Position numbers and translations under genes: made by a program. The notes under the pieces were generated by a model. It saw only the letters and a list, made by a program, of their open reading frames with translations, had not been told where the DNA came from and did no database searches. From NCBI GenBank assembly GCA_947632485.1, contig CANRPJ010000001.1:124001-188000 (forward strand): a stretch of 64,000 nucleotides of DNA, read 5' to 3'. Positions 44,343 through 52,260 of this stretch are shown piece by piece (the stretch's first letter is position 1; every line of letters begins with the position of its first letter). Source of the stretch: an uncultured Muribaculaceae bacterium. GTDB lineage: Bacteria > Bacteroidota > Bacteroidia > Bacteroidales > Muribaculaceae.

Positions 44343-45003
44343 TATTTCTGTGCGCGATCTCGGGCGAGTGCCTTATAGGGAGGCGCTCGAGCTCCAGCTG
44401 AAGCTTCAGTCAGAGCTGAAAGAGGCAAAGAAGGAAGGCCGGAAAGGGGAGGAGACGGTGCTCATGGTGGAACACCCGCACGTCTACACCCTCGGCAAGC
44501 ATGGCAAACCGGAAAACCTTCTCGTTTCCGCAGAGCGTCTTTCCTCGCTTGGAGCGGAGCTGGTCAGTGTAGGTCGCGGAGGGGATATAACTTATCATGG
44601 ACCCGGGCAACTTGTGGTATATCCGATTATTGATCTCGAGCGCCACGGATTGGGCGTAAAGGCGTATGTTGATATGCTCGAGGAGAGCGTGATCCGCACG
44701 ATAGCAGCCTTCGGCATCAAGGGAGAGCGGGTAGAGGGGGCTACCGGAGTATGGATTGATAAGGATAAGCCGGGAGAGCGCAAGATCTGTGCTATAGGGG
44801 TAGCCTGCAGCCGCTTCGTCACGATGCACGGATTTGCCCTTAACGTGAATACCGATCTTAAGATGTTTTCGGCTATCAATCCCTGCGGCTTCGTCGATAA
44901 GGGCGTGGCCTCAATAGCGGGAGAACTTGGCCATGAGGTCGAGATGAACAGAGTAAAGACAATCTGGGCTGAAACCTTCCTTAGTCTCCTCAATGACCGA
45001 TAA
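44332..45003 (+). CDS. lipB: Lipoyl (octanoyl) transferase
   Basis: It moves octanoyl from acyl carrier protein to lipoyl domains, feeding LipA. The 223-aa protein has VGRGGDITYHGPGQLVVYPI, the catalytic Lys in RKICAIGVACSRF and the catalytic Cys in INPCGFVDKG, 35-36 residues apart as in E. coli. It forms an operon with lipA. A palindromic repeat starts 20 bp after the stop and may act as its 3' end. Confidence 0.96.
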   Translation: MPADISVRDLGRVPYREALELQLKLQSELKEAKKEGRKGEETVLMVEHPHVYTLGKHGKPENLLVSAERLSSLGAELVSVGRGGDITYHGPGQLVVYPIIDLERHGLGVKAYVDMLEESVIRTIAAFGIKGERVEGATGVWIDKDKPGERKICAIGVACSRFVTMHGFALNVNTDLKMFSAINPCGFVDKGVASIAGELGHEVEMNRVKTIWAETFLSLLNDR

Positions 45004-45023
45004 CCGACCTTCACGGAGGGAAA

Positions 45024-45113
45024 GGCCACTTGACAGCCTTGACACGAAATCACACTTATATCTCTAACTAACAGCGCGTTAACCCCTAAACCTTGTCAAG
45101 GTTGTCAATAGCC
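45024..45113. repeat. Dispersed palindromic repeat, copy 2
   Basis: The left arm begins GGCCACTTGACAGCCTTGAC, and the right arm TGTCAAGGTTGTCAATAGCC pairs with it. It lies just after lipB. The centre (GCGTTAACCCCTAAACC) resembles the centre of copy 3. Confidence 0.8.
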
Positions 45114-45128
45114 CTATCTTAGGAAGAA

Positions 45129-45351
45129 ACAACCCGGAGGGTTGTCTGAAGGTAACCGCGGGTGTAAACCCGTGGATTTCTCTATATGTGTAAAGTGGAG
45201 CCCTGGAAGGGTGACTTTTTTATCTGAATGATAGATATATAAGAACCAGACATTTCTTTAGAAACAACCACGCTGTGGGTTTGTAGTTTTAGTCTATGAT
45301 AGTCCCCGAGTTTCACTCGGGGTTACCCTCAGATGCCCATTCCATGGGCAT
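45129..45351. other. Non-coding run of short hairpins
   Basis: At least four tight hairpins lie in about 220 bp: ACAACCC/GGGTTGT (45129-45145), CGGGT/ACCCG with extra pairs (45156-45175), CCCCGAG/CTCGGGG (45304-45322) and ATGCCCAT/ATGGGCAT (45333-45351). A weaker CCCT/AGGG lies near 45215. No ORF of useful length is present. The rest of the 45004-45652 gap, apart from the two palindromic repeats, is AT-rich without features I recognise. Confidence 0.65.
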
Positions 45352-45544
45352 TACTCTCATTATAAGGCATATAGAGATAGTCATGTAGATATAAAATACC
45401 CCTATTTATTCAGATACACTCCCTCGCCCCATGCCCTAATATAGGTTTGAGGTATGAAAGATACGGCGAAATTAGTAATAATATTTGAAATATCAAACAG
45501 CGCAAGATAAAGATATAGGGAATTCAAACTTAAGGTAAAGGACA

Positions 45545-45633
45545 GGGCACTTGACAGCCTTGACAAGAAAATAGACTTATTTGACTATGAATCACGCATT
45601 TAACCCCAAATCCGTGTCAAGGTGGTAAAGGCT
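45545..45633. repeat. Dispersed palindromic repeat, copy 3
   Basis: The left arm GGGCACTTGACAGCCTTGAC and the right arm (TGTCAAGGTGGTAAAGGC) are less well paired than in the other copies. It is in the same orientation as copy 2 and ends 20 bp from the mlaF stop codon. Confidence 0.75.
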
Positions 45634-45652
45634 CCTATCCTTCGGCAGGGTG

Positions 45653-46441
45653 TTATGACTGGCCTTCCTGAGCCTCGGCCTCGCGCTCGAGGAAGCGCTT
45701 CACCTCCTGAAACAGATGGCTGGCAAATACGAAGTCATTGAGCGATTTGCTTGTGCTCCTGAAGATATTGCGGTCGTCACCGGTCCAGTCGCAGTGGCCC
45801 TTATTGATGAATACGATGTGCTCACCGATTCCGAGCACAGAGTTCATGTCATGGGTATTTATCACCGTGGTGATGCCGTATTCATGAGTAATATCGCTCA
45901 GGAGCTCATCAATAAGAATGGAGGTCTTCGGATCGAGGCCGGAGTTAGGCTCATCGCAGAAGAGATAGCGGGGATTCAGCGCTATGGCACGCGCTATGGC
46001 CACTCGCTTCTGCATTCCGCCTGATATTTCCGACGGGTATTTATTATCGGCCGTAGCTTCCAGGCCTACGCGGCGGATACAGAACTGGGCGCGCTCAAGC
46101 TGCTCCCGGTAACTGAGCGGACTGAACATCTTCAGGGGAAACATGACATTGCCCAACACCGTTTCGTTGTCAAACAATGCTGAGCCTTGAAAAAGCATAC
46201 CGATCTCCATGCGGAGCTGCCGGCGCTCATTATTGTTCATATTCCGCAGAAGGCGGCCATCGTAGCGTATCACTCCCTCTTCTGGAGTAAGCAGCCCTAT
46301 AAGGCATTTCATGAATACGGTTTTGCCGGAACCGCTCTGGCCGATAATAAGATTGGTCTTACCGGTCTCAAAACGCGCCGTGATGTCGAAGAGCACCTGC
46401 TGCCCGTCGAACCATTTAGATACTCCCTCAGCCTCAATCAT
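45653..46441 (-). CDS. ABC transporter ATP-binding protein, MlaF-type
   Basis: The cytoplasmic ATPase of an Mla-like phospholipid transport system. The 262-aa protein has Walker A LIIGQSGSGKTVFMKCL, Q-loop MLFQGSALFDNETV, signature EISGGMQKRVAIARAIA, Walker B LFCDEPNSGLDP and the H-loop INTHDM. The stretch SALFDNETVLGNVMFPL is typical of MlaF rather than other ABC ATPases. It overlaps the permease gene by 4 bp. No MCE/MlaD gene is seen in the window. Confidence 0.92.
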   Translation of the reverse strand: MIEAEGVSKWFDGQQVLFDITARFETGKTNLIIGQSGSGKTVFMKCLIGLLTPEEGVIRYDGRLLRNMNNNERRQLRMEIGMLFQGSALFDNETVLGNVMFPLKMFSPLSYREQLERAQFCIRRVGLEATADNKYPSEISGGMQKRVAIARAIALNPRYLFCDEPNSGLDPKTSILIDELLSDITHEYGITTVINTHDMNSVLGIGEHIVFINKGHCDWTGDDRNIFRSTSKSLNDFVFASHLFQEVKRFLEREAEAQEGQS

Positions 46442-47184
46442 TGCAACAGCAGTTTTGTGAGTATAACATCAGCCAACAGAATCAGAATCGAGCTGGAAAC
46501 CACAGCATTCGTGCTCGCTTTGCCCACCTCCAGCGCTCCGCCCTTCACGTAGTAGCCGTAATAGGCTGCCACGCTCGTGATTATGAATGCGAAGAAGAAA
46601 GTCTTTATTATGCCGTACCAGACGTACCATTCGCGGAACATAGTCTGAATACCGTAGACATAATTCTCGACCGTAAGCATTGTAGTAAATTTTGCTACGG
46701 CCCAGCCACCAAGCAAACCCATAAACATGGAGAGCACCACCAGAACTGGAACAAATAGCACAAATCCTACCACCTTGGGAAGCACGATGAAGCAGGCGGA
46801 ATTGATGCCCATTATATCGAGAGCATCAATCTGCTCAGTCACTCTCATTGTGCCAATCTCCGATGCGATGTTACTTCCCACTTTTCCGGCGAGAATCAGC
46901 GAGAGAATCGAAGAGGAAAACTCCAGAAGAAGGATCTCGCGAGTAGCCAGACCAGTTGAGTAGGAGGGTATTAGGGGAGAGACGATGTTAAGGGTCATCT
47001 GAATGGTAATGACGGCTCCGATGAAAATCGAAATAATGATCACCAGCGGAATCGAGTCTACTCCAAGCTTGGAAATCTCGGCTACCAGATTCTTCAGGAA
47101 CACGCGCCATTTGTCGGGCGTCCTGAACACCTGGGTCATGAAGAGGCAGTATCTTCCAAATGATTTTATTGAGCTAACTATCAT
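46438..47184 (-). CDS. ABC transporter permease, MlaE-type
   Basis: The inner-membrane part of the Mla-like system. The 248-aa protein has about five to six membrane helices and the family blocks IGAVITIQMTLNIVSP, GLATREILLLEFSSSILSLI, AGKVGSNIASEIGTMRVTEQ and IDALDIMGINSACFIVLPKV. It is transcribed from its own promoter, before mlaF. Confidence 0.92.
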   Translation of the reverse strand: MIVSSIKSFGRYCLFMTQVFRTPDKWRVFLKNLVAEISKLGVDSIPLVIIISIFIGAVITIQMTLNIVSPLIPSYSTGLATREILLLEFSSSILSLILAGKVGSNIASEIGTMRVTEQIDALDIMGINSACFIVLPKVVGFVLFVPVLVVLSMFMGLLGGWAVAKFTTMLTVENYVYGIQTMFREWYVWYGIIKTFFFAFIITSVAAYYGYYVKGGALEVGKASTNAVVSSSILILLADVILTKLLLQ

Positions 47185-47219
47185 TGGCCCTTAAGCAGGC
47201 GGCATATATTCCGCCACTG

Positions 47220-47249
47220 CAAAGTTAGCCAAAATTCCGTGCTCGGCAA
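47220..47249 (-). promoter_or_regulatory. Minus-strand promoter, TTG-19-TAACTTTG, for mlaE-mlaF
   Basis: On the minus strand TTG (plus 47247-47249) and TAACTTTG (plus 47220-47227) are 19 nt apart, giving a leader of about 30 nt. Confidence 0.8.
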
Positions 47250-47430
47250 TAGAAAACCCTAAACACCCCACCTTCAGGGACCTTAAATTAGACTTTTTGA
47301 CCTATTCCTCCGAATCTTTTACTAACATAATCCGAGATTTCGAGAAAGAGAGTTCTACTTACGATCCAATTACGTGCGTTTTAATTACAAAAAACTTTCG
47401 CGTATTGAAAAAAGATCTCAATAATTGTTT

Positions 47431-47438
47431 TATCTTTG
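47431..47438 (+). promoter_or_regulatory. -7 element TATCTTTG for the small-protein/GNAT pair
   Basis: TATCTTTG lies 26 bp before the small gene's ATG. The nearest TTG is 23 nt away, longer than usual. CTTTCG (47394-47399) and CGAAAG (47452-47457) form an inverted pair around the promoter that could be an operator. Confidence 0.6.
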
Positions 47439-47464
47439 TAGACTTAATAAACGAAAGATAGAAT

Positions 47465-47635
47465 ATGGCAAGACCAATAGCTGAAACTCCGGTTTTGACG
47501 GGAAAAGACGCCGTGCGTTTCGAGAAGCTCAGGCTTGAGGTTGAAGGCATGAGTAAGGAGCAACGCGCTGAAAATTCCCGCAAACTTAATGAAGCGGTAG
47601 AAAAAGCAAAAAAGTATATCACCATCTGCTTGTAA
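47465..47635 (+). CDS. Small 56-aa protein, probable antitoxin of the GNAT partner
   Basis: The reading frame starts MARPIAETPVLTGKDAVRFE and continues for 56 codons to TAA. It is charged and mostly helical, with EKLRLEVEGMSKEQRAEN and a Lys-rich end. The MxRPIxETPxLxGxDAxxFE start is, as I recall, common in short Bacteroidota genes next to GNAT-fold genes. The GNAT gene begins 1 bp after the stop. No ribbon-helix-helix pattern is obvious, unlike the antitoxins of TacT or AtaT. The antitoxin role is inference from size, spacing and partner. Confidence 0.75.
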   Translation: MARPIAETPVLTGKDAVRFEKLRLEVEGMSKEQRAENSRKLNEAVEKAKKYITICL

Positions 47636-47636
47636 T

Positions 47637-48149
47637 ATGAAATTAGTAAGACTCATGCCTCAGACCCAGCTTGGAGGGTTTGATTGCGGTGATGAGGATC
47701 TTAACAACTTTCTCCTTGAAGATGCCAAAGGCTTCCTCGAGAAGAGAATTGCGACTTCATATCTCCTTGTAGATGAGGATAATATTGTAGCCTATTTTTG
47801 TCTTCTGAATGATAAAATAAGCCGTCAGGATATAACTAACAGTCAATGGAAGAAGATAAAAGGAGGGTATCCGGAAAGTAAGCGTTTCGGTAGTTATCCT
47901 GCTATAAAGATTGGTAGATTTGCAGTTTCTTCAAAGTATAGAGGGCGCAACATAGGTACCGATTTAATGAATCTTCTTAAGGGAATGCTTAATAATAATC
48001 CTAATTATTCCGCTTTCAGGTATCTTACGGTTGATGCATATCTTTCAGCAATAGACTTTTATCAAAAAAATAAATTTAAGATTCTGTCTGAAAAGATTCT
48101 TAATGACCACACGCGTCTGATGTTTTTCGATATGTTAGAACTGGAATAG
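47637..48149 (+). CDS. GNAT-fold N-acetyltransferase, possible toxin
   Basis: A 170-aa GNAT protein. The N-terminal FDCGDEDLNNFLLEDAKGF is the pattern of the TacT/AtaT/ItaT group, which acetylates aminoacyl-tRNA. The acetyl-CoA site is the region KIGRFAVSSKYRGRNIGTDL (R..G.G.-like; here RGRNIG), followed by VDAYLSAIDFYQKNKFKIL. Base composition is AT-richer than the neighbouring pgeF. It is directly coupled to the 56-aa gene. A housekeeping acetyltransferase remains possible. Confidence 0.82.
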   Translation: MKLVRLMPQTQLGGFDCGDEDLNNFLLEDAKGFLEKRIATSYLLVDEDNIVAYFCLLNDKISRQDITNSQWKKIKGGYPESKRFGSYPAIKIGRFAVSSKYRGRNIGTDLMNLLKGMLNNNPNYSAFRYLTVDAYLSAIDFYQKNKFKILSEKILNDHTRLMFFDMLELE

Positions 48150-48152
48150 CTC

Positions 48153-48815
48153 ATGCTTATCTACCATATTGATTCGCGTGTAGAGGCATTCTCTACTGAA
48201 AGATGTGATTCTCTGGATTTTCCGGTGCTGCTCCCACGAAAGCAGACTCACGGACTCCAATCTGCTGTCATAAATAGTCTCTCCGATGAATCCGTCACCG
48301 ATGGTGTAGATGCCTTGATAACTTGCCAACCGGGTCTGAGAATAGGAGTCAAGACCGCCGATTGTGTGCCTCTGCTTCTTTATGACCCATCGTCAGAGGC
48401 GATAGCTGCCATTCATTCAGGCTGGAAAGGTACTCTGGGCAATATAGCGTGTATTACGGTTGCCCGGATAGCAGATGAACTGGGCGGCGATCCGGCGCGA
48501 ATGAAAGCTGTGATCGGGCCCTGTATCCATATTGAGGCTTTCGAGGTGGGCGATGAGCTCTATGAAAAGTTCCTGTTAGCTGGCAGGGGAGCGTGGTGCC
48601 ACAGGATGCCTAAATTCGGAAGTGACGCCGACGAGAAATGGCATATCGATCTTCCTGGGATCTGCGAGTCGCAACTGCTCGAGGCCGGAGTGAAGCATAT
48701 TGAAAAGCGGCCGGAATGCACTTATTCTCACCCCGACCGCTTCTGGTCAGCCCGCCGTCTTGGACCGGACTTTGCCGATCAGCGGATTCTAAATTGTATC
48801 AGCCTGTTACCTTGA
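48153..48815 (+). CDS. pgeF: Multicopper-oxidase-like laccase-domain protein (PgeF/YfiH)
   Basis: A 220-aa protein of the DUF152 family, shown in other bacteria to be a purine nucleoside phosphorylase/adenosine deaminase or a peptidoglycan-editing factor. Metal-ligand blocks are KQTHG, KTADCVPLLL, AIHSGWKGT and GPCIHIEAFEVG. It starts 3 bp after the GNAT gene, so its transcription may depend on the upstream promoter. It is convergent with the CobW gene, 3 bp apart. Confidence 0.9.
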   Translation: MLIYHIDSRVEAFSTERCDSLDFPVLLPRKQTHGLQSAVINSLSDESVTDGVDALITCQPGLRIGVKTADCVPLLLYDPSSEAIAAIHSGWKGTLGNIACITVARIADELGGDPARMKAVIGPCIHIEAFEVGDELYEKFLLAGRGAWCHRMPKFGSDADEKWHIDLPGICESQLLEAGVKHIEKRPECTYSHPDRFWSARRLGPDFADQRILNCISLLP

Positions 48816-48818
48816 TTG

Positions 48819-50012
48819 TCAGTCGAGGCAGGCATCGAGCGATTTCTCTATTGCCTTACGATCCATATCGCGGCCGATGAATACTATCTTCTCCATTCTG
48901 TCGCCATACTCAGGATCCCAATCTTGCTCCAGACCGGGCTCAAGCAGCATTATCTGTCGCAGTTCCTCTTCAGGCGCTGTGGCATACCATTGGCCGGCCT
49001 CTGTGAGCTTCTTCTGCCTGCCGGCCTGCTCGAAGAGATAAGACATATCAGGGTTCTGGCTGAAATAGCATACACCCTTGGCACGAATCACACTCGACGG
49101 CCATTCGGAGCCGGCAAATCTATCGAACTTGCTCAGGTCGAAAGGTCTGCGACGGTAATAAACGAAGGTTGAGATGCCATATTCCTCCGCTTCTCCCTCA
49201 TCGTGATGATGGTGGTGGTGATGCTCATGCTCATGATCATGATGATGCTCATGCTCATGATGATGCTCCTCCTCTTCCTCATCTTCATCATCTATATTCT
49301 CAAGCTCGCGTACCCACGTAGCCGAAGTTGCAACCTTATCAAAATCAAAAAGATGAGTATTGAGCAGATCGGTCAGGGGGATATTACCGTAATCGCATTC
49401 AAGGATTCTTGCATGAGGCTGAATAGCACGGATTATCGCCTTAAGATGACCTATCCCATCTTTGGTCACTTCCGAGGCCTTGTTGAGCAGCACAATATTG
49501 CAGAATTCTATCTGCTGGATAATGAGATTCTCTATATCGTCTTCCTCAATACCGGTTCGCTTCAAATCCTCGCCGCAGCCAAACTCATCGCGCATTCTCA
49601 GAGCATCGACCACTGTGCAGATGCAATCGAGCCGCGGACGGGGAGCATCTTCATTGTCAGCCTGATTCATCATGCAGATAGTCTGAGCTATAGGAGCAGG
49701 CTCACAGATTCCGCTCGCTTCAATCACGATGTAATCAAACCTCTTCATCTCAAGAATATCGGCAATCTGCTTCATCAGGTCGGCCTTGAGGGTGCAGCAG
49801 ATGCAGCCGTTCTGGAGAGCCACGAGGCTATCGTCTTTCGTATCTACAATTCCTCCTTTCTGAATCAGCGAGGCATCGATATTTACCTCGCCTATGTCGT
49901 TTACGATCACGGCAAACCTTATCCCTCGCTCATTATTAAGGATTCGGTTAAGGAGCGTAGTCTTTCCGCTACCCAGATAGCCGGTAAGCAGAAGTATTGG
50001 AGTTTCTTTCAT
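48819..50012 (-). CDS. CobW/Zng1-type metallochaperone GTPase with His-rich loop
   Basis: A 397-aa COG0523 GTPase. Walker A is LTGYLGSGKTTLLN (residues 9-22); the metal motif CxCC is in NGCICCTLK (near 69-77); NKxD-like LLNKASEV. The linker at about 240-275 is an acidic run followed by a His-rich segment (HHHEHEHHHDHEHEH then seven His). The C-terminal CobW_C domain follows (RAKGVCYFSQNPD). Such proteins deliver zinc or other metals to clients. No Zur box or zinc transporter was recognised nearby. Confidence 0.93.
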   Translation of the reverse strand: MKETPILLLTGYLGSGKTTLLNRILNNERGIRFAVIVNDIGEVNIDASLIQKGGIVDTKDDSLVALQNGCICCTLKADLMKQIADILEMKRFDYIVIEASGICEPAPIAQTICMMNQADNEDAPRPRLDCICTVVDALRMRDEFGCGEDLKRTGIEEDDIENLIIQQIEFCNIVLLNKASEVTKDGIGHLKAIIRAIQPHARILECDYGNIPLTDLLNTHLFDFDKVATSATWVRELENIDDEDEEEEEHHHEHEHHHDHEHEHHHHHHHDEGEAEEYGISTFVYYRRRPFDLSKFDRFAGSEWPSSVIRAKGVCYFSQNPDMSYLFEQAGRQKKLTEAGQWYATAPEEELRQIMLLEPGLEQDWDPEYGDRMEKIVFIGRDMDRKAIEKSLDACLD

Positions 50013-50045
50013 ATCTTTTTTATCTTTATTTAAGTTACAATTATT

Positions 50046-50921
50046 TCATGCAGAACCTGCCACCAAAAGCCCGAGGCTGATCATCAGTAGCATAAGATCC
50101 ATCGCTTTGGCTCCGATATTGCGTTCGCGAAGCACAATCATACCATAGAAAAACGGTACCACCACGCTACCGCGGCGTAGCATCGAGACCACGGAAACCA
50201 GGGCTTCCTCATTAGAGAGCACGTAGAAATACAATGCGTCGGCTCCGGTCAGAAACAGCGAGATCAAGGGAATAGTCCATCGCCAACGGAATTTCACTGA
50301 CTCCGATCTGCCCGTGCTCCTGAGCAGAAGCACCAATGCAATCATAATCACACATTGATAAAACGCAAACCAGGATTGCACATCAACAGGAGTGTACCGC
50401 CGGAGAAGGAATTTATCATAGAGCGCCGAAACAGCACCTAAGGCAGCCGCCCCTACAGAGAGCCACACCCACTTTCCGCCCTGGCCGGATCCCTCTTTGG
50501 CTCCTATACGGGAAATAAAGAACAGTGATGCGAACCCGAGAAGCAACCCCGCCCATTGCAGCGCATTGAGTCGTTCGCCGAAGATAATCATGGCTCCGAC
50601 AAGCACCATCACGGGCCTCGATGCGTTGATAGGACCCTGCACCGTAAGAGGAAGATGCTTGATCGCGAAATAGCCCATTAGCCATGACCCCAGCACTATT
50701 ATCGCTTTCAGAAGCACCAGAGCATGAGCCTGGGCACTATTACAGAATCCGAAATTGCCCTTAGAAGCTCCAGCTATGATGAAGGGCAGCATCAGAAGCA
50801 AACTGAATACCGTAGTAAGCATCAGCACGACAGGCACATTGTTGCCGCGTACCGACAGCTTTTTCATCACATCGTAGATCCCCAGACAGAAAGCTGAGGT
50901 CAATGCGAGACTAATCCACAT
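50046..50921 (-). CDS. EamA-family (DMT) transporter
   Basis: A 291-aa inner-membrane protein with about ten helices, arranged as two EamA repeats (residues about 1-140 and 150-290). The end of each repeat shows the family pattern: QGPINASRPVMVLVGAMIIF with LQWAGLLLGFASL in the first, and VVSMLRRGSVVVPFFYGMI in the second. The substrate is unknown. It follows the symporter gene by 6 bp. Confidence 0.87.
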   Translation of the reverse strand: MWISLALTSAFCLGIYDVMKKLSVRGNNVPVVLMLTTVFSLLLMLPFIIAGASKGNFGFCNSAQAHALVLLKAIIVLGSWLMGYFAIKHLPLTVQGPINASRPVMVLVGAMIIFGERLNALQWAGLLLGFASLFFISRIGAKEGSGQGGKWVWLSVGAAALGAVSALYDKFLLRRYTPVDVQSWFAFYQCVIMIALVLLLRSTGRSESVKFRWRWTIPLISLFLTGADALYFYVLSNEEALVSVVSMLRRGSVVVPFFYGMIVLRERNIGAKAMDLMLLMISLGLLVAGSA

Positions 50922-50927
50922 CTTTTA

Positions 50928-52142
50928 TCAGCGCCCTTGACGCATTAACCGGTCGGTTGCTATGGCCACACAGGAGTCTGACCATACATTTTCGCAGGTC
51001 TCGACCATATCTATTATTGTATAGATCGGGAGAATTACACCCATAATTGCCATAGCTCCAGGCACATCAGATATCAGCGATACCGTAAGGAAATAGCACC
51101 CCATCGGCACTCCGGCATTACCCACCGCCGAAATTACCGCTATCAGCACCCATAGCACTATCTGAGGGAAGGATAGCACGATTCCGGCATTCTGCATCAC
51201 GAAAATCGACGTCACGGCTATGAAGGCCGCACAGCCGTTCATATTAAGCGTGGTGCAGATAGGAAGCACGAAGCGAGCCACCTTCGGCGATACCCCCATA
51301 CGGCTCTCGGCGGTCGAGATCGTAAGCGGGAGGGTAGCGGCAGAGCTTTTGGTGAAGAAAGCCGTAAGAAGAGCCGGACTCATACGCGCCATTGCCCGGA
51401 ACGGATTAACCTTATGAGCGCCGAGGAAAGAGGGGAGCACTACGAGCATCTGCAGCAGATTAGCCGCTATCACTACAAGAGTATATTTGCCCAGCGACTC
51501 CATAATCACTCCTCCGCTCATCTGCGTAGTGAGCTGGGCGGCGAAGGCAAGAATTCCCAGAGGCAATACAGCTATCAGCCATCTGATCAGCATAAAGAGC
51601 AGGTCTTGAGCTCCGGTCACAAGGTTCTTCAGCGTCTGCTTTGAATCCGATTCCGGAAGTCGGGAGATTCCTATTCCGAAAGCAAAGGCGAGCATCAGCA
51701 CTCCAAGCACATTGCCAGCTGCAAAGGGCTTCACTATGTTGTCGGGAATCGTATCCAGCAGATAGTCAAGGTAAGAGCCCTGCTCTTCGCCGCCGGTTGC
51801 CGTACTGTCACCATTATTTAGGAAAGACTCCGCCATATTGCCGGGGGCTACAAGATAATAGACCGCCACGCCTACCACAGCAGCAAGGAGCGTGGTCAGC
51901 AGCGTATAACGTATCGTGCGCAGAAACATTCGCCCCATATCTTTTTCCTCACCCATCTTCATCATTGTGGCCGTCACTGCTATAGCAATCGTAGGAATGG
52001 CAAGAAGCTGGAAGAGACGAGTGTAGATCTTGGCGATCACAGTCATCGTCTGATTGATGCCTTCTATATTGAGGAGTCCTATTCCGGCTCCTAAAAGCAG
52101 GGCGGCTATCCATATCACCGCCTGTCGGTTGCGTGTAGTCAT
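50928..52142 (-). CDS. Dicarboxylate/amino acid:cation symporter (DAACS family)
   Basis: A 404-aa Na+- or H+-coupled transporter of the GltP/DctA/SstT fold with about eight helices and two hairpin loops. Diagnostic blocks: AFFTKSSAATLPLTISTAES (hairpin loop 1 serine-rich motif), CTTLNMNGCAAFIAVTSIFV (NMDGT-like; here NMNGC) and GNAGVPMGCYFLTVSL. The change from NMDGT to NMNGC in a cation-binding segment may alter ion or substrate preference. The start ATG at 52142 is preceded by a clear -7 element. Confidence 0.9.
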   Translation of the reverse strand: MTTRNRQAVIWIAALLLGAGIGLLNIEGINQTMTVIAKIYTRLFQLLAIPTIAIAVTATMMKMGEEKDMGRMFLRTIRYTLLTTLLAAVVGVAVYYLVAPGNMAESFLNNGDSTATGGEEQGSYLDYLLDTIPDNIVKPFAAGNVLGVLMLAFAFGIGISRLPESDSKQTLKNLVTGAQDLLFMLIRWLIAVLPLGILAFAAQLTTQMSGGVIMESLGKYTLVVIAANLLQMLVVLPSFLGAHKVNPFRAMARMSPALLTAFFTKSSAATLPLTISTAESRMGVSPKVARFVLPICTTLNMNGCAAFIAVTSIFVMQNAGIVLSFPQIVLWVLIAVISAVGNAGVPMGCYFLTVSLISDVPGAMAIMGVILPIYTIIDMVETCENVWSDSCVAIATDRLMRQGR

Positions 52143-52182
52143 TATCTTTTCATTGCGGCCCGTGCCGGTTTAATTATACTGC

Positions 52183-52190
52183 AAAGGTAA
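52183..52190 (-). promoter_or_regulatory. Minus-strand -7 element TACCTTTG for the symporter operon
   Basis: CAAAGGTA on the plus strand, 40 bp before the symporter ATG. The -33 box is unclear. Confidence 0.65.
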
Positions 52191-52247
52191 TAAATTGAAC
52201 CGGATAAGAAACCGAAAGACGCTTGATCATTGTTGATGAAAAAGTTG

Positions 52248-52255
52248 TATCTTTG
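52248..52255 (+). promoter_or_regulatory. -7 element TATCTTTG for the AraC gene
   Basis: TATCTTTG ends 5 nt before the ATG; TTG at 52223-52225 gives a spacer of 22 nt. It predicts a leaderless mRNA. Confidence 0.7.
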
Positions 52256-52260
52256 CAAAA

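Noticed and set aside
44332..45003. Possible loss of the catalytic Cys in LipB
   Set aside because: The Cys before the HG motif is absent, but the catalytic Cys of E. coli LipB aligns with INPCGF, which is present, as is the catalytic Lys.
49203..50033. A Met/Leu-rich frame antisense to the CobW gene
   Set aside because: The odd composition is just the complement of the His-rich codons.
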